From positions 1 through 29,134 of IMG/VR virus record IMGVR_UViG_3300025872_000228: 29,134 bases of DNA. The stretch is one strand, 5' to 3'. The position numbers were made by a program, and so were the translations under genes. How positions within the stretch are numbered: position 1 is the stretch's first letter; the number at the start of each line of letters is the position of its first letter. Below are positions 12,463 through 20,716 of this stretch, in pieces. The notes under the pieces were generated by a model. The model was given only the letters and a program-made list of their open reading frames with translations, ran no database searches and was not told where the DNA came from. Source of the DNA: a virus.

Positions 12463-13746
12463 TTACTTTACGTAGAAGATGACGACTTTGCCGGAGCCAC
12501 CTGAGCCGCCGTTGATCGCTGCGGCACCAGACGCGGAACCGCCAGAGCCACCGCCACCAGCTCCCGAATTAGCGGCGGCGCTTGAGCCAGCAGATCCTGC
12601 TGTACCAGCAACATACGAGCCCCACGCCCCGTTTCCGCCGGGACCACCAGGGCCAGCGCCTCCGCCGCCTCCGCCGCCTCCATAATTGAACGAGCTACCT
12701 GCGTTGCCTCCGGTGTTTATCGTACCGTTTAGGCTCACGTTTGCCTGTCCATCGGTCGGCGAATAGGCGAGGGCGTTGCTCACAACAGGAGGCCCCGCTA
12801 TGCCTCCGGTGCCGGGCGCGGTAATAAGCATGGAGTTATAAGCATCGACGGAAATCGATGTATTCATGCGGCTTCCGTAATCATAAGGAACGGGCATACC
12901 GGGGATGGGCGTTCGGTTTGCGAAACCAGATGAATAGACAAAGCCGTTCCACCCGCCGTATCCACCAGGAGCCGAAACAAGCGTAGAGCCAGACAATACG
13001 ATTGTGCTCGGTTGCCCATGCGGGTCGCTCGCCGCCGTTCCGCCTCTGCCTACCGTGACCGAGTAATTTGAACCCGCTGTCGTGGCCATGGTTGCCCAAA
13101 TGCCGACGGCTCCGCCGCCACCAGACCCACCCGTCGCAGATGTAGAGCCAGAGCCGGAGCCCCCGTCACCGCCATGCCCGCCGCCGCCGTAGGCGTAAAT
13201 CAGAACGCTGGAAACTCCACGCGGACAAGTCCACGTTGTCGTGGACGTAATATCGTCGCGCCTCAGTCTTGACCCTTGCGCCTGTTGGTAGACTCTCCAA
13301 GTGCTACCGAAATAAATCAGTTGCACCCATGTTCCATCATGAGACGACTTATTTCCGAGAAGATAAAGGGGCGCTGGAATGCCAGATTGGACGACGTAAA
13401 GGCCGTAGTTGAAATCTGTTTCGGCATAAATCGAAACAAGGTCACCGTCGAGTGCGCCGGTTGTGGAAAGTGCCAGCGTAACGTCTGCTGTAACAGAGCC
13501 GTGGGCTCGCACAACGTTGTTGGTGTTGCCGATGGTGTACGAGACGGAACCGCCGGCGTTAGGAATCGAATATACCGACGAAGCAATGCGACCGGCTCCT
13601 GTCAGCAAAACTCGTCCCTGCAACGAATCGCCTGCGCTGGTTCGATCAAGCGCCTTCGTAACATTCGTATCCAGGGCGTTGATTTCGGCGCGGGTCACCG
13701 TGCCGTTGGTGGGCCACCCGCTAGAATTGACTCGTGTTATGGTCAT
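12463..13746 (-). CDS. Tail fibre with glycine-rich adhesin tip
   Basis: A 427-residue protein. The N-terminal region (MTITRVNSSGWPTNGTVTR, INALDTNVTKALDRTSAGDS) resembles the virion-attaching part of many tail fibres. A beta-rich middle contains GTWVQLIYFGSTWRVYQQ, a common fibre motif. The C-terminal half is strongly Gly/Ser-rich (for example YGGGGHGGDGGSGSGS, GGGGGGGGAGPGGPGG, SGAGGGGSGGSASG), like the glycine-rich loops in receptor-recognition adhesins of T2-type gp38. Host binding is therefore likely to lie at this end. The start overlaps the baseplate gene stop (ATGA). Confidence 0.75.
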   Translation of the reverse strand: MTITRVNSSGWPTNGTVTRAEINALDTNVTKALDRTSAGDSLQGRVLLTGAGRIASSVYSIPNAGGSVSYTIGNTNNVVRAHGSVTADVTLALSTTGALDGDLVSIYAETDFNYGLYVVQSGIPAPLYLLGNKSSHDGTWVQLIYFGSTWRVYQQAQGSRLRRDDITSTTTWTCPRGVSSVLIYAYGGGGHGGDGGSGSGSTSATGGSGGGGAVGIWATMATTAGSNYSVTVGRGGTAASDPHGQPSTIVLSGSTLVSAPGGYGGWNGFVYSSGFANRTPIPGMPVPYDYGSRMNTSISVDAYNSMLITAPGTGGIAGPPVVSNALAYSPTDGQANVSLNGTINTGGNAGSSFNYGGGGGGGGAGPGGPGGNGAWGSYVAGTAGSAGSSAAANSGAGGGGSGGSASGAAAINGGSGGSGKVVIFYVK

Positions 13747-14672
13747 GAAAGCCGCTGGTTGTCGAGGTTTCTAGGTTCGTCGAGAATGAACGAGCCCGGA
13801 ACGGTGCCGTCTCGCGCAACGTGGAAACTGGCCCAAGCCGGGAGGACGTCATCGAGGATGACCCGCAAGCGGGCCACCGTGTCGTAGTATTCCGCGTCAC
13901 TCATCCACGATGGAGGGAAGCATAGAATCGTCAACTCGCACGCCGACGAGGAAAACCCGTTTGGGGTTGGCTGAGCGCGATAATAGGTGCCAGCGGTTAT
14001 CGACGAGGCCCCGAAGGTCCATGTCAGACTTGTGTTGGCGATAACGAGCGGCGTCGTTGTGACCGACACAGTGGAGAACGTGGGCGACGAAGTCCCAACG
14101 GTTACGGCAATCGTCGCCGTTGTGCCGCCGGAAAGAATGGTCACTTCGACGAGAGTGTCACTGGTGACGACGCCGGAAAGTGTGCAGGCGGGCTGCGTGG
14201 CGCTGGAACAGGATACGTACCAACCTGCTGGGTCGTTGCTAATGATGTTCCCGCTTGTGCTTGGCGTTAGCTCGATAGAAAACGGCAGCGTGGTACCAAA
14301 TGCCGCCGTAATCGCGTCTTCAAGCCGCTGATACGTACTGGCGAGACCCACCTGCTTTTGACGTTGCTGCAAAGCAGAGCGTCGTTCAACTTGGGTCTGC
14401 TCAGGGCTCGGAACAATTCCGAAAATGGCTTCCCAACGCTCGACCATCGACGTGCGCAAAAGGTCAGTCTGAAGCCCAAGTCGTTCGTTCGTTTGCCACA
14501 CGTCGGCAATGGCGCGAGCGATGGCGTGGTTTTCCACCCAAACGTTGCTCGATTCCGTAACGTCGTAGGCGTCGCCTCGGGAAGCGTTCAAAGCGTTGGT
14601 CAATACCTCGACCTGAGCGACGCTTTCCCCCATCCGGATGGGAAAGGGTGTGTATCCGCCGAAGGACGGCAT
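13743..14672 (-). CDS. Baseplate protein, Mu gp48/YmfQ-like, with a beta-domain insertion
   Basis: A 309-residue protein from ATG at 14672, sharing a base with the previous stop (TAATG). In-frame upstream codons lie inside another gene. The N-terminal section (QTDLLRTSMVERWEAIFGI, then ERRSALQQRQK) matches the pattern of Mu gp48-type proteins that close the baseplate-to-fibre junction. Residues about 148-240 form a Ser/Thr/Val-rich beta domain (TLVEVTILSGGTTATIAVTV) that makes the protein longer than typical. The C-terminus returns to a helical end (VARLRVILDDVLPAWASFHV). It is followed by the fibre gene, as in Mu. Confidence 0.75.
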   Translation of the reverse strand: MPSFGGYTPFPIRMGESVAQVEVLTNALNASRGDAYDVTESSNVWVENHAIARAIADVWQTNERLGLQTDLLRTSMVERWEAIFGIVPSPEQTQVERRSALQQRQKQVGLASTYQRLEDAITAAFGTTLPFSIELTPSTSGNIISNDPAGWYVSCSSATQPACTLSGVVTSDTLVEVTILSGGTTATIAVTVGTSSPTFSTVSVTTTPLVIANTSLTWTFGASSITAGTYYRAQPTPNGFSSSACELTILCFPPSWMSDAEYYDTVARLRVILDDVLPAWASFHVARDGTVPGSFILDEPRNLDNQRLS

Positions 14673-15148
14673 TAGCGAGCCCGTACCCTGAGCGTGATGC
14701 CTGTCGGGTCGGTAAGAGTGCCCGAGGTGTTGAACACGTAGAGGGTAATCACGTTCCCCGCGCAGGAGGCTTGCAGGTGATAGTTTGTGGCCCCTTGCGC
14801 CCAACCAAAAGCACTTGAGAGGTTGAGAGCGTGAGATGCGAGAAGCTCGTCTTGGACGGAAGACGGCCATGTGATCGTAAACGTTCCCGTGGCCGTTCGC
14901 GTGATGGTCGGGGTAGTTGTGGAGTTGCCCTTCCACACGGCTTCGAAGCTCGACACCGTGGCCGCTGAGCCTGAATACACAAAAGCCACCTCGCAGCGGT
15001 CGACCATGCGCGAAGCCATGGCCGCCGTGGCAGCAAGTTTATTGAAGAGGTTTGCATCCAGGTCGGTCGTCGGGTCGACGGGGCCGGTTCCATAGTTGGC
15101 GTAGGGTCCGCCGTAGGTCGAAAGACTGTCCGCGTCCGGCAACGTCAT
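14672..15148 (-). CDS. Unknown baseplate-region protein
   Basis: A 158-residue protein between the gp47-like and gp48-like genes. The N-terminus is MTLPDADSLSTYGGPYANYG. A helix follows (LFNKLAATAAMASRMVDRC), then a beta-rich domain (TATGTFTITWPSSVQDELL, GTLTDPTGITLRVRAR). Start and stop overlap both neighbours (ATGA and TAATG), so it belongs to the baseplate operon and is probably a virion component. Mu has no gene at this place. I do not recognise a family. Confidence 0.65.
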   Translation of the reverse strand: MTLPDADSLSTYGGPYANYGTGPVDPTTDLDANLFNKLAATAAMASRMVDRCEVAFVYSGSAATVSSFEAVWKGNSTTTPTITRTATGTFTITWPSSVQDELLASHALNLSSAFGWAQGATNYHLQASCAGNVITLYVFNTSGTLTDPTGITLRVRAR

Positions 15149-16620
15149 GAGGTCAGCTCATAAAATGCGATGTTGTTGGGAACGTAAATGGTCGGCAGAC
15201 CGGCGACGGCCGAAGGCCCGGCGGAGCTTGTTCGATACAAGTACGAAGCGTCCATGACCTCGTCGCTCGAGCTTACGACGGTTTTGAGAAGCTGAGCGTC
15301 GACGCGATACGGCCATCCCTGCGACGGAGGCGGGTGGCGAAATGCGCGCCCGAACCTCGGATGAGTGGACGAGAAGATTTCGCCCGGCCCTAAGGACGCG
15401 AAGTGTTCAACAATGGCGTCGAAGTACGTCTCCGCGTTGACCGCGTTGGGGCTTATCGTGTGGCCGGCGGCAATGCCTGAAAATGCTTGGTCAATCGTGA
15501 TGACGCAGTTCCCGGCCGTCCCTGTAACCTTGGTGACCGTAGCTTGGTACGTCTTCCAGTCCGTCGGAGATAGCCAACAGATTTGGGTCACGCCTTCGAT
15601 GGGTAAAGTCTCCGCATCGACCGCGAACTGAGTCGATGTTGGTGTCGGAGATGCGAGGACGGAAACGTAGGTTTTGGATATCAACTGAGGCCACGGCGAG
15701 CCGTCGGTCCATCCACCTCCGGGACCAGGTGGGGATGCTTTTGGCGATGACGGTAACGTGAGAGCCATCGAGAGGTTGAACGGCACATCCACCGCGCTCG
15801 ATACGGCCACATCGACAGGAGCGGCTCCCTTGCCTTCGATGTACGGCTTGACGGTGTTTGTCACGATAAGACCGTCGACCTGGCGCGATTTGGATACGTC
15901 CGTAGCGTATCCCGCGACGGAAACGAAGTTGCTACCTGGCCCAAACGTTGTTGGGTAGACGAAAGCTTTCTGTACCAGCGAGGAGCTTTCTTCGGCCCAG
16001 GTGGCGACATGCGAAGCGTTTCCGGAAAGTGGCGGGTTACGCAGGAACGTCCTTAGGCGTTCGTAAGCTGTCGCCTGAGTCTCTTCGTCGACGCCGCCCG
16101 TAAGGTCGCCCGTAGCGACAGTCACGGTTTGAGAGGCAAACGGCGGAGGGGAGACCCAGCGAAGGACATCACCCGATTCGTGGTTCGTGTCCGCGCCCGT
16201 GTCGATGGCTTCGATGGGAATCGAACTATTGTCCGAATAGTAACCGGCAACCGTGACACGGTATCGAAGACCGATATCGTCAACGAGTTCGGTGTAGAGT
16301 GAGACGTAGGTCGTCGCTGTCGTTTCGAAGATGACCGAGCCGCGAGCGCCGGCAGCTTCGCGCAAAGATAGCCCGTAGATGTCTAGCCATCGCGAAATGG
16401 CTTCGTCTGTTGCGGTATCGGGCAGGAGATTGTCCGCCTGCACCTGGCAGTTTGCCATGGCAACCTCAAGCTGGTTGCCGATGGCTTGGGCCAAGATGTA
16501 TAGGTCGCTCCCAGGTCCTACGTTCGGGTTCGGAACACCGATTCGCAAGAGTCCCGCTTCGTACGTGCGAAGAATGTCGTCGCGGATTTCTTCGGCGGTT
16601 TTGACGGTAAAGTCGACCAT
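15145..16620 (-). CDS. Baseplate J-like wedge protein (Mu gp47-like)
   Basis: A 491-residue protein from ATG at 16620 (TAATG with the previous stop; an earlier in-frame codon lies in that gene). The start region MVDFTVKTAEEIRDDILR, the GSDLYILAQAIGNQLEVAMA helix, ATDEAISRWLDIYGLSLREA and GGVDEETQATAYERLRTFLR are typical of baseplate J/gp47 proteins, which form the wedge of contractile tails. The C-terminal 220 residues are beta-rich and longer than the minimal family. They may connect to fibres. It sits between gp46-like and the small gene before gp48-like. Confidence 0.9.
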   Translation of the reverse strand: MVDFTVKTAEEIRDDILRTYEAGLLRIGVPNPNVGPGSDLYILAQAIGNQLEVAMANCQVQADNLLPDTATDEAISRWLDIYGLSLREAAGARGSVIFETTATTYVSLYTELVDDIGLRYRVTVAGYYSDNSSIPIEAIDTGADTNHESGDVLRWVSPPPFASQTVTVATGDLTGGVDEETQATAYERLRTFLRNPPLSGNASHVATWAEESSSLVQKAFVYPTTFGPGSNFVSVAGYATDVSKSRQVDGLIVTNTVKPYIEGKGAAPVDVAVSSAVDVPFNLSMALTLPSSPKASPPGPGGGWTDGSPWPQLISKTYVSVLASPTPTSTQFAVDAETLPIEGVTQICWLSPTDWKTYQATVTKVTGTAGNCVITIDQAFSGIAAGHTISPNAVNAETYFDAIVEHFASLGPGEIFSSTHPRFGRAFRHPPPSQGWPYRVDAQLLKTVVSSSDEVMDASYLYRTSSAGPSAVAGLPTIYVPNNIAFYELTS

Positions 16621-17081
16621 TACACTCGTGTTTCGGTTACGGATGATTCGGACGTCGTAAGGTCTCGCCAACGAACGAGCGCCGTGACAGGACGGGATTT
16701 GACATCAACGTCAATGCTGACGATTTCGATAAAGCCTTGACCTGTGAGGTAGCTCAGGGCCTGTTCGATGGCCTGCTTTCGGGTGGCCTCGAAGTTTGAC
16801 CCGATGACCCCTCTGTGGGGCTCAAGGCCGAAATTTGTCAGAACGCTGCTCGACCTCGTTGTCAGGAACGCAAGCTCGACGAGTTGCGCAACGCTCGACA
16901 TGCCCTTCATGCGGCCAGAGGATTGAAAGCTGTATTGGCGCGTGACCGGGTCGATGTAGCGTGCGCCAAATTGATCGCCCGTCTCGTTTTCGAAAATCTT
17001 GGACGTGTCGCGCTCGTTGGTCGAAACGGAGCCGAAGCCTGCCGGAAAGGCTCCTGCGCTTGTGAGGCCTGCTCCGGTCAC
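16620..17081 (-). CDS. Baseplate protein, Mu gp46/gp25-like
   Basis: A 153-residue protein, the expected size of the gp46 (T4 gp25-related) wedge protein. The characteristic stretch is VAQLVELAFLTTRSSSVL followed by a helix with KQAIEQALSYLTGQGFIEI and a final beta strand pair (IDVDVKSRPVTALVRWRDL). It lies immediately upstream of the gp47-like gene, as in Mu. The start overlaps the preceding stop (ATGA). The homology is by pattern and order rather than strict residue identity. Confidence 0.75.
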   Translation of the reverse strand: MTGAGLTSAGAFPAGFGSVSTNERDTSKIFENETGDQFGARYIDPVTRQYSFQSSGRMKGMSSVAQLVELAFLTTRSSSVLTNFGLEPHRGVIGSNFEATRKQAIEQALSYLTGQGFIEIVSIDVDVKSRPVTALVRWRDLTTSESSVTETRV

Positions 17082-17302
17082 GAGATGGTCCCTGTACCCG
17101 TGCCCGTTACAGGGGCCGTAGACGGTCCCGACATAACCCCTGTGGCAAGGGTTCCGCCGTTTAGCGTCACGCTTACGGTGGCCGTTTTAATATACGTATC
17201 AATGGCGGAAGCTATCGCTGTCCAGACGGCCTTCCCCGCATCGTCCTGTGTTTGCGCGGCTGCTATCAGAGCCGTGGCAAGGGATGATTTGTCCAGAGCC
17301 AT
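17078..17302 (-). CDS. Small conserved-type phage tail-region protein
   Basis: A 74-residue protein: MALDKSSLATALIAAAQTQ, then a helix ending WTAIASAIDTYIKTA, then a Val/Thr/Gly-rich strand region (VSVTLNGGTLATG, TGTGTGTIS). Small proteins of this shape occur next to baseplate genes in other contractile-tail phages, from memory, without an assigned function. It overlaps the gp46-like gene start and follows the repeat protein by 5 nt. It is probably a minor baseplate or spike-associated component. Confidence 0.65.
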   Translation of the reverse strand: MALDKSSLATALIAAAQTQDDAGKAVWTAIASAIDTYIKTATVSVTLNGGTLATGVMSGPSTAPVTGTGTGTIS

Positions 17303-17307
17303 TTACG

Positions 17308-17685
17308 TCACTCCAACGGGCACTTCGGATTTGGAAGCGATAGAGAGATGCTAAATCCAGGCTTACCGAACGCGCCTAAGATGGCATCAAGGTCGATGTC
17401 GAAGCCGGGCATCTTCACCTTTGGAAAACTCATCGACTCGTCGAAGGATGGAAAGTCGATGTCAAGTGACACAGAAAATCCAGGCTTGCCGAACACGCCT
17501 AAGATGGCATCAAGGTCGATGTCGAAGCCGGGCATCTTCACTTTTGGAAAACTCATCGACTCGTCGAAAGATGGAAAGTCGATGTCCAGCGATACAGAAA
17601 ATCCAGGCTTACCGAACGCGCCTAAGATGGCATCAAGGTCGATGTCGAAGCCGGACAACTTGATGGGAGCAAATCCGCAACTCAT
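17308..17685 (-). CDS. Tandem-repeat protein next to the baseplate spike
   Basis: A 125-residue protein built of about 2.4 copies of a 41-residue unit, GFDIDLDAILGAFGKPGF plus VSLDIDFPSFDESMSFPKVK. The copies are almost identical, with A/V and V/I changes. Ends are unique: MSCGFAPIKLS at the start and LPNPKCPLE at the end, so one Cys sits near each terminus. Alternating Asp and large hydrophobic residues with Pro turns suggest a beta-strand stack. The gene starts inside the spike gene's stop (ATGA), so it is translated with it. A spike-tip or spike-adaptor role is an inference from position. Short Phe/Pro-rich proteins with similar ends occur beside spikes in other phages, as far as I recall. 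Confidence 0.7.
   Translation of the reverse strand: MSCGFAPIKLSGFDIDLDAILGAFGKPGFSVSLDIDFPSFDESMSFPKVKMPGFDIDLDAILGVFGKPGFSVSLDIDFPSFDESMSFPKVKMPGFDIDLDAILGAFGKPGFSISLSLPNPKCPLE
17354..17654. repeat. 123-bp tandem repeat (2.4 copies) inside a coding gene
   Basis: Near-identical units start at 17357, 17480 and 17603, exactly 123 bp apart. The third breaks off at about 17654. Most differences between copies are single bases at third codon positions, so the array is recent and its protein sequence appears to be maintained. Confidence 0.9.
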
Positions 17686-18392
17686 TCCATCAAGACCTTT
17701 GTGCTCGGAGCGCCTGATACGCCTGTGGGGCCACGAATCGCAAAGAATGCCGGAAGTGGTAAGGCCGCCGCTCCCAAAGCGATGGTGTTGCCGTCAATGC
17801 ACGCCGTCTTCGTGGCGGTGATATTGATGCCCCCGCTGCTTTTGATTTCGATAGCGGCATCCCCAGCCGTCAGCGTGATGCCGTCTTCGTTGATGATAAT
17901 GCCGTAGCCTTTGCCGTTGAGAAGGCTCACTTGGTTGTTCGTGGCGTCGAGCGATACGGTCATCCCGTTGCCGTCCGTCGCGTTGCCGGCGCGTGTGTAA
18001 AGAAACACCGAGCCATCTTTTTTGATGACCATGCGCCCTTGGGCTTTGCCGTCTTCGCCCGAGCCAAATACGCAGGTCTCTCCGTAGTCGAGGCTTCCGT
18101 AAAGGGAATGGCACCGCGTATCGCGAGAGGCAATGACACAATCTCTGTCACTCCCGCGAAGAATGACGGCTTGGGGGCCGCCGCTCTTTTGCCTATCTTT
18201 GAGCTCTGGGGAAACCTTCGAGGGGCGACTTGCAAAGCCGATGTGTTGCCACCATTCGGCGCCCGAACTTTCGGTGATGTTGCCCTCGTCGTCCCCGAGG
18301 TTCGCCGTCATCGTGTTGGTCTTGGCGTTGCGAAGCGTGTTGAGAATCGCAATGCCGCGGTCCCAAAGTGCGCCGAGAGAAGGTGCTGCCAT
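17682..18392 (-). CDS. Baseplate spike protein (Mu gp45 / gpV-like)
   Basis: A 236-residue protein with the layout of the central spike that pierces the outer membrane. An N-terminal part (LGALWDRGIAILNTLRN) leads to an OB-fold-like region with DRDCVIASRDTRCHSLYGSL and YGETCVFGSGEDGKAQGRMV. A long beta-helical stretch follows (VSLDATNNQVSLLNGKGYGI, EDGITLTAGDAAIEIKSSGG) and a C-terminal end at PSTKVLME. The start shares a base with the hub stop (TAATG). The hub upstream and gp46-like downstream match Mu order, apart from the two small genes inserted after it. Confidence 0.85.
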   Translation of the reverse strand: MAAPSLGALWDRGIAILNTLRNAKTNTMTANLGDDEGNITESSGAEWWQHIGFASRPSKVSPELKDRQKSGGPQAVILRGSDRDCVIASRDTRCHSLYGSLDYGETCVFGSGEDGKAQGRMVIKKDGSVFLYTRAGNATDGNGMTVSLDATNNQVSLLNGKGYGIIINEDGITLTAGDAAIEIKSSGGINITATKTACIDGNTIALGAAALPLPAFFAIRGPTGVSGAPSTKVLME

Positions 18393-19789
18393 TAGAGCCG
18401 GAGGGTGTTAGGTCGAATCAACGTGAGGCTTGTGCGGGTGCCTTGGCCTCGGGACTTGGTGAACGTGACGGACTTGACCCAAAGCCGTTCGTAAAGATTG
18501 GCCACGTCGTCCTCGACGTCGACCATCGTATCGGTTGCCCAAATCTTGCCGTCCTGAGAGTGACCGGCGACTTCGTATCGAACTTCGAGCGCTTGCATCT
18601 GACGGGTGGCCATCTCGCGCTTGGTGAAGTTGATAAGCTGTTCGAGGTTGTTGCTCTCTTGGTCGACGAGATAGAGCGGACGACAAAGCGGGTAGGGCGT
18701 AAGCGATTGCGGGATGTCGCCTTCGCCTTCGAAATCTTCGTCCGTGATGACGTACGCCTTGTTTGACTTCTTCAGGTATTCGGCCAGCTTTTTGGGGTCG
18801 GACGGAGCGCTGTCACCAGCGGCCCATTTTTCGATGAACTCCTGCACTCCTTTGACGAGGTTGCCGTTCGCTTGCCGAGCTATAAGCTCGTTGACGAAGA
18901 CAACGCGCATCGTCGAACGCTGAAACTCGCCCCCTCCGGCTTTCCCGCCTGCGATGATGACGCTTGGTTGGTTTGTCCGGCTGTATTTCACGAAGCCGGA
19001 GAGGATATTGTTCGCTCCCCCTCGGTTGCTGCCTTTGGTACCGGAAACGCGGCGAGTGAGCTGGAAGGAACTCTCTTGCGTGTAGTCCGGCTTTCCGACG
19101 ACGACGCCTCCGCCGTTGGCCTGAGCCCAAACGTGGAGACCGGCACGCTTGGCAAGGCGGTGAACGAACTCGTAAGCGCCCTCGCTAGGGTAGGGCTTCG
19201 CCTCGAAGTTGAGAAATCGCTGCGTCGGTTTGCCGGCGCTGCTTCCTTGTCCTCGACTTAGAAGAGATTTCTTCGTGACGGGAATGCGCTTTGTCGACGC
19301 GCTTGCCGCCTTCGTCGAAGGCTGCACTTTCTGTTCGCCGAACTTATTTCCGACCCGAAGGGACCGATTTGCGGCCGTATCCTCGACGATGGTGCGAACG
19401 CCGTACGGACCCATCACCTGTTCGATGACTTTGGCCAGAGTGTCTTGGGGCGAAAATTTGAGATACGGGCTGACCGTACCGTCGACAACGTCCCCTAGGA
19501 TATCTCGTCCATTGCACTCGAAAATCGTTCCGGAATCGCGATCGGCCCCCATGGCGACCTCGTCGATGACGCCAGTGCAAATCGTCTGCTTATTGACCCG
19601 AAGCGTGACGTGCAGGCCTTCGCGAACGCTCCGCGAGACGGTATCAACGAGCTCCGGGGCGGCCATCGTGAAGTGAAAGGAATCGGTCGGCGTGAGAAAG
19701 TCGCTGACGAAGCTGTAAGACGTCCACGAAGAAAGTGGTTTGTTGTGATCTAAGAGATAGACCACGCATTCGTCCAAGTCGGCGACCAT
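18392..19789 (-). CDS. Baseplate hub protein (Mu gp44/P-like, gpD family)
   Basis: A 465-residue protein of hub type, the trimer that links tube and spike. Characteristic pieces are the strand set near the start (DECVVYLLDHNKPLSSWTSY), CNGRDILGDVVDGTV, the central SEGAYEFVHRLAKRAGLHVW with GGGVVVGKPDYTQ, and the C-terminal DTMVDVEDDVANLYERLWVK. A low-complexity Lys/Ser-rich insertion (about 155-195) and a Gly-rich segment lie between domains. It lies between the gp43-like gene (12-nt gap) and the spike, in Mu order. Confidence 0.85.
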   Translation of the reverse strand: MVADLDECVVYLLDHNKPLSSWTSYSFVSDFLTPTDSFHFTMAAPELVDTVSRSVREGLHVTLRVNKQTICTGVIDEVAMGADRDSGTIFECNGRDILGDVVDGTVSPYLKFSPQDTLAKVIEQVMGPYGVRTIVEDTAANRSLRVGNKFGEQKVQPSTKAASASTKRIPVTKKSLLSRGQGSSAGKPTQRFLNFEAKPYPSEGAYEFVHRLAKRAGLHVWAQANGGGVVVGKPDYTQESSFQLTRRVSGTKGSNRGGANNILSGFVKYSRTNQPSVIIAGGKAGGGEFQRSTMRVVFVNELIARQANGNLVKGVQEFIEKWAAGDSAPSDPKKLAEYLKKSNKAYVITDEDFEGEGDIPQSLTPYPLCRPLYLVDQESNNLEQLINFTKREMATRQMQALEVRYEVAGHSQDGKIWATDTMVDVEDDVANLYERLWVKSVTFTKSRGQGTRTSLTLIRPNTLRL

Positions 19790-19801
19790 GGGAAAGGCGG
19801 A

Positions 19802-20713
19802 TTAGCTTCGCTTGAATCGCCGGACGGCTTCGCCGCGCTCGACGACGAGACGAGAAGAGAGAAAGGGGTTCAATTCGATAAGCTCGCGGGTTGACGTTCC
19901 GAGGTCTGTCGCAAGTTGGGCCACGGTCTTGGTTTTCGGCACGATGTAAAAGCTGATTTGACCGTTGCCCATGCCAAGCCTCCGAATCTTTTCGACCGAC
20001 TGAACAAGGCGGGAGATGCGCTGGCGAACGTCCCAGTTTTTTGGGTCGGCCAAGCTGGACACGGCACGGTGAAGCGTATCGAGGCGATAAGCCAAACGGT
20101 CGATTTCGGCGAGACCCCGGCGAACGAGAAGCGATGCTGTATCAAAAACGGCAACGAGGCGATTGAACGCCTCGGAAAGCGAGATGCGAGGGTCGGGGTC
20201 GGCTTTCTTGATGAGCGGTCTGTTCGAAAGCAATTCGTCAAGCGCTAGCGCGTTGGCGGAGCCTTCCGCGAAAAGCTTCCGGCCAAAGAGGTTATCGCTA
20301 TCCTCTTCGGTTTCGTTCGCTTCGATCCAATCCGCCGAGACCGTCTCTCCGTTTCGTCGTTCTGGCGTCAGCGTGCTCTGGCACGATACCGGCTTGACGA
20401 TGACTTCGCCGAAACTTGGGTGGACGAGCTTTCCCTTGCGTCGGTCCGCCATGGCGGCGAGAAATTTGGCATGTTGCTCTGGATAGAGGTTTTTCCAAGT
20501 TTCGTTGGAACCTTTCGCAAGGCCGAAAACGAAAGGAATCGTGGCTTGGAACGTAAGCGGGTTTCGGCCCGTCGCCTCGATAAATGCCCCGTCCTGATCC
20601 GGGCGCTTGTGTTGCGCGATATCTTGCGAGAAGCCGAGCTGAAACGAAGAGACTGGGAAGGAGATATCCCGGAACGTCGCCTCACGAAGTTTTGAGGTGA
20701 AGAAGTCAGGCAT
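19802..20713 (-). CDS. Mu gp43/N-like (DNA circularization N-terminal) tail protein with LysM-like end
   Basis: A 303-residue protein whose first 120 residues match the N-terminal domain named after the Mu N protein: LREATFRDISFPVSSFQL, GRNPLTFQATIPFVFGLA and GKLVHPSFGEVIVKPVS. A helical middle follows (LAEIDRLAYRLDTLHRAVSS). The last 50 residues (FYIVPKTKTVAQLATDLGTS then LIELNPFLSS) look like a LysM domain. These proteins connect tape measure and hub in the distal tail, so the circularization name is historical. It lies 3 nt after the tape measure stop. Confidence 0.8.
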   Translation of the reverse strand: MPDFFTSKLREATFRDISFPVSSFQLGFSQDIAQHKRPDQDGAFIEATGRNPLTFQATIPFVFGLAKGSNETWKNLYPEQHAKFLAAMADRRKGKLVHPSFGEVIVKPVSCQSTLTPERRNGETVSADWIEANETEEDSDNLFGRKLFAEGSANALALDELLSNRPLIKKADPDPRISLSEAFNRLVAVFDTASLLVRRGLAEIDRLAYRLDTLHRAVSSLADPKNWDVRQRISRLVQSVEKIRRLGMGNGQISFYIVPKTKTVAQLATDLGTSTRELIELNPFLSSRLVVERGEAVRRFKRS

Positions 20714-20716
20714 GGC

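Noticed and set aside
12463-13746. Diversity-generating retroelement target in the fibre
   Set aside because: No reverse transcriptase or template repeat is visible in the window, and the Gly runs are not of the adenine-mutated type.
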